64,000 bases of DNA from Lethocerus indicus (taxonomy: Eukaryota > Arthropoda > Insecta > Hemiptera > Belostomatidae), in the NCBI GenBank assembly GCA_019843655.1, contig JACDQD010000005.1, positions 12,861,575 to 12,925,574 of the forward strand, read 5' to 3'. The position numbers were made by a program, and so were the translations under genes. The notes beneath the pieces are model-generated. The model searched no databases. It was not told the DNA's origin and worked only from the letters and a program-made list of their open reading frames with translations. This document shows positions 50,983-60,519 of the stretch, piece after piece (within the stretch, counting starts at the first letter, position 1; each line of letters opens with the position of its first letter).

Positions 50983-52199
50983 ACCGGCATCAGAACCAGT
51001 ACCAATAATATCAGTCTAATTCTGAAACTGGATTTACACTTTCAGGCCAAAATGTTTTCCTGGCATGAATAGGTTGAAATAAATAAATATTGCGGCGTAT
51101 AAAGTTTTCTGGAGTTGATGTGAAGAAACTCTAGGAAACTCATTAAAACTCGGTTCTGAGGCAAGTCCTAAAGGATTACAGCACAAGTGGCGATATTCCT
51201 AATATTAATAAGAGTAGGTCTGGGATAAGGAGCAATTGATTGATGAGAGAATTTTAGTTGGGTAAAGGCTTGGAGTTAGAATAACTTTTCTGCCTCTGTA
51301 AAAGTTGAAAACATAAGTAATATTTTTCGCATAATACATAAATATTCCTTGATTTTTTCTTGAGAAGGTTATGCTAGCGGAATAGTAAAGTTACTTCTAC
51401 ACTTTTATAAATTCATATACTATATAAATTCCTATACTTATTCTTTTTTAATTAAAGATGGTTTAAATTATATCCTATTTTAAAACTGTAGTGCATAACG
51501 CATGTACGATTTCAATATGATGAGTTCAAATACGCGTACATCTGCTTCCTTTTACATGCAGTAATCTTCATTATATATTCCCTCCGCAGATATAAGTATA
51601 GTAAAGTGATGAAAAGATCAGGGAGTCGCGCTGAATTTTTGAACATCAGAAGTACATTGAAGGTTTTTTCATCAAATAACTGATTCAAGTATGCACTTAT
51701 TTCTACTTAATACTTTATTCTATCTGTCAACGCACATATAAAAATTCAAACTCACGATCAGTTTAATGTAACATTGCAAAAGATGCTCACAAACCACTAA
51801 ATAAAGTTTACAGGGCATCATTGTAATTTACAATTCTTAATACAATAGAACAGCAATGTTTATGAATGTTGGAGAATTATTTATTTAATTTTTCATATAA
51901 AATATATAATGTGGTGGTTTGTGAGATGAATCATAGACCCTACGGCCGTAATATCTAGTCTCAGACGCAATTATGCGGGTCCTATTCAGAGACGGGAGAC
52001 AATCCCTTGGCGTTATTAGTTTTCAAAACTACAGCAATCATTATCAGCGATTTTAAAGTGAATAAAATATCTTCGTAGTACCAAACGATGCTATTGCTAA
52101 ATAAAATGTGTCCGAAGTAATAGAACTTCATATTAAATGACAATTCCGGATTTCTCCTTGCACTAACATTATATATTAGTGGCACACTCTGAGTGAACT
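50983..52199. other. AT-rich spacer, nothing recognised
   Basis: Low-GC DNA with no recognisable repeat, frame or RNA gene. Confidence 0.6.
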
Positions 52200-52470
52200 G
52201 TACCTTTTAACGAGCCGCCTAGCGCTCCTTAACGTGGAGCGAAGGTTCCACTATTATTAGCCATTATTAGCCCAACACACCCGCACCACACTCAGGGAGC
52301 ACTAGTTTATCGGTTTAACGAACTAGTTAGTACTTTAGTCAAGAACTAGAAATCTACTTTAGTTAAGTAGATTTCCGCACCACCCTCAGTGGGGCGCTCG
52401 CGTCGCGGTGGTTGTGCACAGATTAACTAGCGCCCCTGAGGGTGGTGCGCTAGTTAAACTAGTAAAATAT
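52200..52470 (+). repeat. Fragment of the core satellite of the repeat family
   Basis: Contains ACTTTAGTTAAGTA, TTTCCGCACCACCCTCAGTGGGG, GCGTCGCGGTGGTTGTGCAC and GCACTAGTTTATCGGT. These same words, in nearly the same order, form the tandem units at 60033-60340. No arms flank it, so it is an isolated fragment or an independent satellite locus. It ends about 215 bp before the neuroligin exon. Confidence 0.8.
52376..52449. repeat. Nested perfect inverted repeats
   Basis: CGCACCACCCTCAG (52376-52389) pairs exactly with CTGAGGGTGGTGCG (52436-52449). A second pair, TTAACTAGCG and CGCTAGTTAA, overlaps its right arm. The two structures are mutually exclusive. The equivalent unit at 60180-60300 lacks the right-hand arm, so the hairpin is specific to this copy. 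Confidence 0.7.
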
Positions 52471-52505
52471 GTTTAAATACGTAAATTAACATTTAGTAAC
52501 TTAAA

Positions 52506-52507
<2 letters not shown>

Positions 52508-52537
<30 letters not shown>
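52508..52537 (+). repeat. (TA)15 microsatellite
   Basis: Fifteen uninterrupted TA units between the satellite fragment and the neuroligin exon; probably length-polymorphic. Confidence 0.95.
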
Positions 52538-52542
<5 letters not shown>

Positions 52543-52684
52543 GCAGTTCAAACAGGTATCTTAACAGATTATTTATGCACTGCTGAACTCTTCATTTTCC
52601 ATATTATTCCCAAGGAAGGAGTGTTATTGTTTTTGAAAAAATTATAAGGAATAATTGTGTTAATTTGCATTAATCTACTGTTAG

Positions 52685-52837
52685 GTGCTCGTGGCCTGGA
52701 GGCGCCATACGCCGTGATGGTCTACGTCCACGGGGAGTCCTTCGAGTGGAACTCAGGGAACCACTACGACGGTAGCGTCCTCGCCAGTTTCGGTCATGTC
52801 ATATTCATCACTGTCAACTTTCGGCTTGGCCTCTTGG
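52685..52837 (+). CDS. Neuroligin, internal exon (partial gene)
   Basis: A 153-nt exon encoding part of the extracellular cholinesterase-like (alpha/beta-hydrolase) domain of neuroligin, the postsynaptic adhesion receptor that binds neurexin. The frame reads [20 protein letters not shown] and then [20 protein letters not shown], ending in [11 protein letters not shown]. Diagnostic points are VMVYVHGES (the HGG/HGE turn of this fold), the WNSGN and YDGSVLAS blocks, and the closing N-F/Y-RLG-x-LG. The HGE and the lack of an esterase-type HGGGF fit neuroligins rather than active esterases. Boundaries: acceptor CTACTGTTAG ends at 52684 and donor GTGAGT starts at 52838, phase 1 at both ends. The length and symmetric phase agree, from memory, with the 153-nt exon of vertebrate neuroligins. 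No preceding or following neuroligin exon is visible: more than 11 kb of intron follows. The NFRLG and FGHVIF variants are unusual but conservative. Which insect paralogue it is cannot be told from one exon. Confidence 0.93.
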
Positions 52838-55800
52838 GTGAGTTCATTTCAGTACAGTATATATGTTAAAATTCCTGTATGTAAAAGTTTAAATTCCTGT
52901 ATCATTATAATTATTTGTAAATAAATACCTGAAAGGCAAAACATGAAATAAAATTCAATTTATAGTGTGACAATGTTTCGGTAATAATATTTAACTCGCT
53001 TTATAATTAGTGGAAGATAGATTTAAGTAGTCAGCGACATTAGCATTACTTGGTACCATATTTTAAATTTTCAAGATGTTACAATAATAGTTGACAATGT
53101 TCCTCTCCTCTCTACCTTCTATGTTACTCCCCTATCTATATATAAGTGCTGCATAAGGGACAATTTACATTTTCCCGCACTAAACAAGCAAGTAGAGTTC
53201 CATTAAGGCCTATAATAATGGATGTAAATGTTCGGGTCGCTAAGTGTGTTTCCGCGGATGAGATTTAGTCGCGTGCGCGTGTGTATTTGCGTGTGTTCCA
53301 AGTCCGGGTCTTAATAATTCAAGCCCCGGGGAAGTTCGCCGGAGCGGATCTTCCCAACTTGGCCGCCCCATACTCCTCCCTCTCAGTTCGCCCAGTCTTA
53401 TAAATTGTTCTAGTCGGAGGAGGCAGGTTTATAAATAGTGAGCCCGGAGTTTAATTTTTGCTTGGCCGCTTCTTTCTTCCCAAGACCGTTCAATGCTTAA
53501 TGCCGGCCTCGACCGATACCCCGGCTATATCTGCTCCTCAGCATGTATTAAATATTTCTCGTGACGGTGACGTTTATTTGTTCTTCCATAAAGTTCAAAA
53601 TTTGTGGAAAAAAGCGTGGAAGCCAGTGGCCCAAACGTACAGAATTGTTACCCTTCCAAATGTAATAAAGACAAACTAATAAACAAAACTCACTATGTAT
53701 TTTATTATCTCCTTAAGTTTCCATAAGACTGAAGAATAAAGATGTAGGAACCACTCATTTTTAGCATTAATTTCAGTTTCATATCAGTGAAAAAACCATA
53801 GCGGAGAAGAAATAAAATTATGAGGTCTCTAAATGACTTTGTGAACATTTTTTTTCTTTTCCATGCATTCGCCCTATCACACTATTATGTTCTATATTAT
53901 ATTTTGAACAAACTGTTCAGCAGAGTGAGTAGCCAGAGTTTGCTGTAAAGGGGGTGTTGGGATATTGCTAATGAATGATATTCCGGAGGGCTATCTATAT
54001 TGTAAATGATTATGGAGAGGATCCCGTCCGGTTAATTGGATGTTTGGCCGATGGAAGGTTCTTGTTTAATCTAGCTGATCTTGTTTGAGAGTGGAGGGGC
54101 CCCGGCCCAGGTAGAACTTTAGTGATGGATCGGTGCAAGTTTACACAGGAAGGAACCCGTTCGACTTCTACCCCCTCAGAGATGGAACCCCCTCGGCCGA
54201 GGGGACCCTTGACCCCACATCACCCTTTGTCCTCGCGTCAATTTGTTAATTGCTATGGCCCTGTTTTTAATGCAGGTTGTGGTTTCCTCGTGGGGATATC
54301 GGGAATAATATACTTTTTAATCGAGGCAATTACTGGCGAAGATTATATAGGTTATCATCAAAGTGTCATAAGTTCGTTTAATTCTAGCGTCTTCGCTCGC
54401 TTTCGTTATCCTTAGATAGGCCGGTTTGGGTGTTTCCATTGTCAAAATTTTACTATGAACTAATATGGTGACAATCCGAAGCCGGGCCCATGTGAGGAAA
54501 ATATCACACAAGTAATTATAATCCAAACCCCTAGAGCCCGATGTAAACAAATACCTGTCCCCACCCGAGTCAATAAACACTAATTTAAATAAATTAATTT
54601 TAGCTACTCAAGACCATAGAGACTGTATGTAGCATAGTAGAATACAATTTCAATGAATAATGCTCCCATTTCTTCTCGGCTGTGTTGGGGGAGCTAGAGG
54701 GAGCTTTGCTACATTAGCTCGGCACCTTGACTGAACTGAATTTTCCCGAAAACCCGTCGGCTTGATCCAAGTTTAATTGCGATCGGAAAACCGTACGTAG
54801 TTTTAATTGAACACAACTCTCTCTCGGGGAGCCACATCCGTCTTGAAGCCATTCCCCCACATAAACTTTGGAGGAGAACCCGAAGTTTGTTCTCGGGACC
54901 AAAGCATTCTATTAAGTGTATATATTTGTGACATTTCGATTTTTCATTACGAATGTATGTAAATAAGTTATTGTTTTCAGCGCACAGAAATTAAAATAAT
55001 TTATGCTTCCCCTTTTTTTTATATTGCAAATATAATTTGTGTATTTCTGTACATTGTAATTTGACATCACGAACATAAAACAATAGATATAATAATAAAA
55101 CAAAGGAGTTAAAATATTTATCAACTGTCCTCTTATGTACTCGAGTTACATAGCATGATTTTTTAGCAGAGCTTCTAGGTTAGTTTACGTTGCCCAAATT
55201 GTAATCCCATTAGTGACTACTTTACGACAGTGCGACCAATGAAAATTTTTTGCCAGTACTTCCAAAAAATTAAAAACGTACACTGTAATTTGTTCCTTGT
55301 AAATGAGTTAAAATTGAAACCATTAATTATGATGGACGTGTTGAATGTTTTCCATGCCCAGGTTGGTAAAACGTGGCCGTGTCTCCTATTGAGGCAATGA
55401 CTAACGTCTTGCAGAATCTGGATGGGTAAGACAAATCGGCAGCAGTTTGGCCGGTTTCCAACTGGAATTCCTGTCCAATTCTCGGCGGACCCTCCTTAAT
55501 AGATGGACGTAATCCAACCAATTTAACCCTGTAATGTTCCCGGCAGTCTCTAATCTCGTTATAATAACTCATTGCTTCCACCTTATGTCATCTGTCTTTC
55601 ATCTATATTAAGCCCGGCCAATTTTTCCTATTTTATCGTTCGTGAATACGTTTTTTGTTTATCACGCTAACATACACACTTATTTAAAACCTTTGTACAT
55701 TCGTTGGAAATGTTCTTTTCATGCAATCATTTTTTTTATTATTCAGAGTGCTCTTTGTCGGGGTTGGGTCGGAAAAATGTTTAGCGTTGGTATCTACGAC

Positions 55801-58800
55801 TCTCGGGAGAAGTTAGGTTATCTCCAGTGTTTATTCTCCCGCCGGGGACATAGCAGGATCTCCACCCGGCGAGTAAGGGGCCGGGAAACAGGAGTGGGGA
55901 AGGAAGGAAGGCGTTGAGGAAGAAAAAAGTATAAGGGAAGACTCGGAGTTTAATGGGTAAACTTCGGGTGTAGGAGCACCCGTTGTTCCAAGATTACTGG
56001 CAAGGTCGTGCCCACCTTCGACTGGTAATGACGCCCAGTGAACCAAAAACTCTTCTCACTCTACGCGAGGGCGTTTATATCATCGTTAGCCCCTCGGGTC
56101 GGAAACCGAAGGGAAAAAGAGGATATTTCATACCGCATCATAATACTCTGGAATGTCCATATATTTGGATATCTCGACTCGTTTTCATAATCGCCCCAAC
56201 TCTGGTGGTTAAAGTCGATATTACATCCTACTCAGAATAAATAAATATAGTCTATTATTAAGAAACTCTATAATTTCAATTCTATATTATATACACCATA
56301 TACTATACCGTCCCCTGTTTGGTCCTTACATGTATATATTTGTTGTAATTAGAATCCCGCAACGTCTTTTAAGGAATATTATTTACGGTGATCATAAACC
56401 GTTCTCAGTTTCGAACCAAATAGTCGAGTTGAAAAACGAACGAAATTACTTACCGTAAAGCTGGGCACATGCGATAGTAAACACGCATAATATAGTAGGG
56501 CGCTTTCATGTTGTGGAATACATTTGAGCGGTAGAAGAGCGGAGGTGTATTGGGCTGGCCGCACATGAATAGACTTAAAGCATTGGGCGTCTGCCTGTTA
56601 TGCTAATTTGGGGTAGGGGAAGTGGCCGGGGCCGAATCCGCTCTGTGAATTCCTATTTTGTCAAACAGTCGGCTTTAATGGACAGAAAATTGTCCCCCAA
56701 CCACACCAAGTTTGATTAGCTCCACCGCTAAGCACCGCTAAGCATCGGGTCGTACAACTCTCCAGAAAACCAATGCACCGAGTTATTGTAACGAGAATAG
56801 TGACCGCGAAAATTGACCTCTTAAATGGATCGTTTCGAGTATTACATAAAGGTAAGGTATACGTTATGACTAGGGACGAGATCTACTTATACGCGTTCTA
56901 AATGTCAATGAAATATTGTAATATTGGACGTATTCACTTCAATTCACCCAGTAATTCACACAACCGCTTAGTTTTTCGATCTTCTGTATGCTCCCGCTAG
57001 TTCGGTTTTGTGCTAATTTCTTCTGCTAACGATAATTAGATTAACCCCTCTATTGTATTTGAACAAATATTCGGTGGTCGGCCTAATGTAACAGCACTGT
57101 AAACCGGCAAAGTAAGAAAAGTAAGTAAAATAAGGAGTCGGAATTTAGGATTTCTCCCGAATCCAATAACCATAAAGAATGAGCGCAGGCGTTCCGGAAA
57201 ATTAAGAAACTGGTAAATTTGAAACTCAGCCACTGGATTCATAATATTTCCGGTTGGCCGCTTTGCGGGGCCCATAATTCGGTAAGGGCCGGCCGGTCCC
57301 TTGCCAGAACTGAGCCAATAATTTTGTACATGGCGGAAAAAAAACCAAGTCCGAGTCCAAAGCGAGCTGCCGACCACAAATTTGAAACAGACTCGATGTT
57401 AGGCGGGATCCAGGCGTTGAAAGTTGCTGAAAAAGTAACAATACAAAATCAAGCCTGAAAAGACGACTTGCTTAATTCATCAACGTGTTAGAGGTCGAAA
57501 ATAGTCATAGTTATAAATAATATTAATCCTATAATAATAGTTACGCTCAATCATGATAAAACTCCAGATATCTGTAAACATCAGTGTCGAATAGCAACGA
57601 ACATTTTCTTGAATGTTCGTTCAACACTACATTAAGTCTTTAACATTTAGTTATAGTGTATTACTAAATATTAAAGATTTGGATTTTTGGACAAAATTGG
57701 ATGCATAAAAATGTAACATCTAAGAAAAAAGTCTAGGTAAATATAGTTTCTAATTTTTTAAAATAAATCCCGAAATAAGTATCATATTTCGGACCTCGTC
57801 TTTCATGGCTGCGGACGTAATTGGCGCTAATTAGGGAGAAGGACACTTGACCGACGTTGTGGTATCACATAGTGCGGTTAACGAGGAGACGGTAATACGA
57901 TACATTACCTTCCAGTGCCCCAAGGAACCTACCGTGACTTCGTCTGACACCCTTGGAAATTATAATTGGAGTATTAATTTCAATGTCACCCTGAGACAAT
58001 GAATTGTGCCGGCAATAGTTCTGGGGCTCAAGTTTATATTACTGTCACGCATTATTCTCTCAGCAATTTGTTTCTCCTAAAATTCTGTGATTTCAGAGTA
58101 AGTTTAGAAATATTCTGAAAATGTTTATAAATTTTTCATGTGAAAATTCCATAAAAATGCTCCAACGAGGAATAATGATTTCATAATTTGTATAAATTAT
58201 AATAGATATACTAGTGCAGGTTAATGGATAATTTGAAAGTTGTTTAAAGTAAGAATATCGAAAGATGAAAGAACTACAAAATGAAAGAATGATGGAAGCG
58301 TGAATAAAATGAATGATTTGAAGCTAAAGAATAGTAATCAAACTATAAAGAATTGGAGTCTAACAACATTCCATGAATTCAAGTCAGTTTATTGACGAAA
58401 TTTTTCATTTTTAATTTATTCTAAATATTATTCTAGCCTACAGACTCTGATTTCATAAAATAAATCATCAGTAATTATCAGAACTAAATTCAGTATGGGA
58501 CTAAAGTGATTTAAAAAAGTTTTGCCATTACCGAGCAAAAAAATCGACGTATCCGGGTAGTGATGATCGAGGGTAGTTTATATTTAGAACGAGTTAATTA
58601 AAGTTGTAGCAATATTATTAGAGCCCACGTCGCGCTTATTTAATTGGAAACTGACCTCTATAGAAGCGTAATTATGATCGATCGAAAATATCGAGGCACC
58701 GCCAAACCTCTAATTGGGAATTGATTGAGTTTTCAGTTATTTGTAGGCTGTGTCAAAGCGACTCTCTCCACTGGTCCACCGCAGCTAATACTTTTTTGTT

Positions 58801-59634
58801 CCTCTTATTACCCTGAATTAAGAGCAGTCAGAAAATAATTTTTAAAGTCATTAATTATTATTTTTGACCCACAGCCGCTAAGTACATTTTTATTAAATGT
58901 TGAATTACAGTTATTTAAGTGTGTCTTTAATCTTGATATTGTTTATCTATATTGTCTTTTGTATCATTTCCTGAGATTATATGCCGTTTCCGGTCGCTTG
59001 TTCCCCCCTGTACTTGCTCAGAAGTCCTTACAGTGGGCTCGTAGAACCCAACTAGAAATAAATTCGCACAAGGCAGAATATCCCATGAGTCAACGGCGAG
59101 AAATCGTTTTCAACTCATTTTGAATGCGCAACACGATTGTGCGATATCTATTGTCTACCATATGGACCATTCTCCCGTTCATAAATAACGTATTCGTTGA
59201 ATGTTATGCCGAATTAGAACGTTAAAAGTGATTTGTTTGTGAAATTAATCGATATTTTCTTAGCGCTCAGAAAACTGAGTACTACAATAATAATTATAAT
59301 TACATTTCCGAACTTAATAAAAAGTGTTCATTTACATATACAATTGATACTACATGTAGTACTTATTTCAAAAAGTCTAAATATTTAGTAGCAAGCCAAG
59401 ATGAGGGTTTATGTGTATATATATATGTACATATATTGGACGAGACGTAACGGATATTAAAGTGGACACTTTCTTCCGTCCAGAACCCAACACGGAAGAC
59501 GTTAGCTGACAACCATAATTCATTCGACTTTCACAAGGAAATATTAAAACATAATGCAGAAAAACATTCATTTTGACGGCCTATATTACTACCACAGAGA
59601 TTAAAAATTACAAACACTTGTAATAACATTTAAG
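52838..59634. other. Presumed neuroligin intron, mosaic spacer
   Basis: It follows the GTGAGT donor of the neuroligin exon and contains no recognisable next exon (which should encode the conserved YGLxDQxAALxWV segment). GC-rich patches lie at about 53240-53400, 54090-54280, 55840-56130 and 57250-57410. A 43-codon lysine/alanine-rich frame ending at 57458 looks mildly coding but has no splice context or homology I recognise. No repeat-family member is seen in this stretch. Confidence 0.6.
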
Positions 59635-59646
59635 GAATAAAATTTC
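59635..59646 (+). repeat. 12-bp direct repeat, left (target-site duplication)
   Basis: GAATAAAATTTC, repeated exactly at 60508-60519 on the far side of family member F. It is AT-rich, but its position at both element edges supports a target duplication. Confidence 0.7.
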
Positions 59647-59686
59647 CCCATTTTAGTGTGTTTCTCTCTCCTCTCGCTGGTTTTTT

Positions 59687-59723
59687 CCTAGACCGGTTTC
59701 GGCTGCTTGCCATCTTCAGTAGC
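59687..59723 (-). ncRNA. Hammerhead-like ribozyme motif, best-preserved copy
   Basis: On the minus strand in order: GCTA; CTGAAGA (hammerhead core C3-U4-G5-A6-N7-G8-A9); T; GGC-AAGCA-GCC (stem II with 5-nt loop); GAAA (G12-A13-A14 plus A15.1); CCGGT closing a 3-bp stem III by self-complementarity (ACC/GGU, no loop); C (cleavage position 17); TAGG, which pairs with CTA as stem I. All invariant core positions are present. Weak points are one unpaired T before stem II, stems I and III of only 3 bp, and no loop on stem III, so activity might need a dimer or tertiary contacts. Very short stem III is a known trait of Penelope-type hammerheads. Confidence 0.55.
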
Positions 59724-60032
59724 GGTGTTAGTCACTTTGGCACTTGGTCACTGTGGTGGTTGTCTGTTTTGTATCTTGTTATTGTATTTTTGAGGGATGT
59801 TGTTTATCTTATTTGGGTTGGGAGGGATATTTAATCGGCTTAAGTCTTTGTTGGATTATCGGTCAAATATATATTTTATCCCACAACTGGTTACAACTAT
59901 AAGATTCTTACTTCCAAATATATGACAGGAAACCTATCTGGTACTGTGTATTTACGATCAAAAAGTTTTCCTGTTGATCTAAAATTTATCGAAAAAAATG
60001 TTTTTTTAGTAATCTATTATTAAATAGATTGG

Positions 60033-60340
60033 ACCGATTACGGTCCCACACACCGATTACGGTGCCCCAACGAACTTTAGTTTCGTACATCGGTGCAAGT
60101 GCACCACGAACAGTTAAGTACATCCTCAAGGGGCGCTAGTTTATCGGTGCAAGTGCACCGAACGAACTTTAGTTAAGTACATTTCCGCACCGCACTTAGT
60201 GGGGCGCGTCGCGTCGCGGTGGTTGTGCACCAAACGAACTTTAGTTAAGTATTTTCCGCACCACCCTCAAGGAGCGCTAGTTTATCGGTGCAAGTACAGC
60301 TAACGAAATTTAGCTAAGTACATTTGTGGGGGTGTTGCGG
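60033..60340 (+). repeat. Tandem satellite units in the element core
   Basis: Four to five degenerate units of roughly 50-72 bp built around AACGAACTTTAGTTAAGTACATTT, CCGCACCACCCTCAAGG, GCGCTAGTTTATCGG and TGCAAGTGCACC. One unit (about 60159-60230) replaces the third block with GGGGCGCGTCGCGTCGCGGTGG. A separate 19-nt repeat, ACCGATTACGGT at 60033 and 60052, opens the block. Related sequence occurs at 52200-52470 and, inverted, within 8750-8785. Confidence 0.85.
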
Positions 60341-60383
60341 ATATGTACGTAACTAAAGTTACGTGCCAAAGTTACTAACATCA

Positions 60384-60419
60384 CTACTGAAGATGGCGAG
60401 GAGCGGAAACCGGTCTAGC
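60384..60419 (+). ncRNA. Hammerhead-like ribozyme motif, stem II weakened
   Basis: Same order as the left-arm motif but on the + strand: CTA, CTGAAGA (60387-60393), T, GGC-loop-GCG, GAAA (60406-60409), CCGGTC with the predicted cleavage position after C60415, TAGC. Core boxes are intact, but stem II has GGC opposite GCG, leaving two pairs. The two arms of this element would therefore cut opposite-strand transcripts. Confidence 0.5.
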
Positions 60420-60507
60420 AAAAGACCAAAGCCGCGAGAGGAGACAGAGACACGCGAAATGTACGGTGTTCCAACCCCTCTGAGACCACAAAACAGGTAT
60501 TCTAAAC

Positions 60508-60519
60508 GAATAAAATTTC
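60508..60519 (+). repeat. 12-bp direct repeat, right (target-site duplication)
   Basis: Exact copy of 59635-59646, beginning right after the terminal TATTCTAAAC of element F. Confidence 0.7.

Larger units (their letters stand above)
59647..60507. mobile_element. Repeat family member F, longest copy: inverted arms with satellite core
   Basis: An 861-bp element. The left arm (about 59647-59745) and the right arm (about 60365-60465) are inverted copies aligning over about 90 nt. Both contain TCCTCTCGC, TAGACCGGTTT, GCCATCTTCAGTAG and ACTTTGGCAC when read in the same sense. The right arm alone extends a further 40-45 nt (GTTCCAACCCCTC through CAGGTATTCTAAA), a tail also found at the left edge of members D and E. 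The core has a unique part (59750-60030), shared with member A, and tandem units (60033-60340). An exact 12-bp direct repeat flanks it. There is no long frame, so it is non-autonomous. Inverted terminal arms, a one-sided tail, 12-13 bp target duplications and hammerhead-like motifs fit a Penelope-like or retrozyme-like retroelement. A foldback DNA transposon is the main alternative. Confidence 0.75.

Noticed and set aside
57327..57458. Lysine/alanine-rich 43-codon frame that looks mildly coding
   Set aside because: No splice acceptor, no recognised homology, and an overlapping opposite-strand frame; too short to support.
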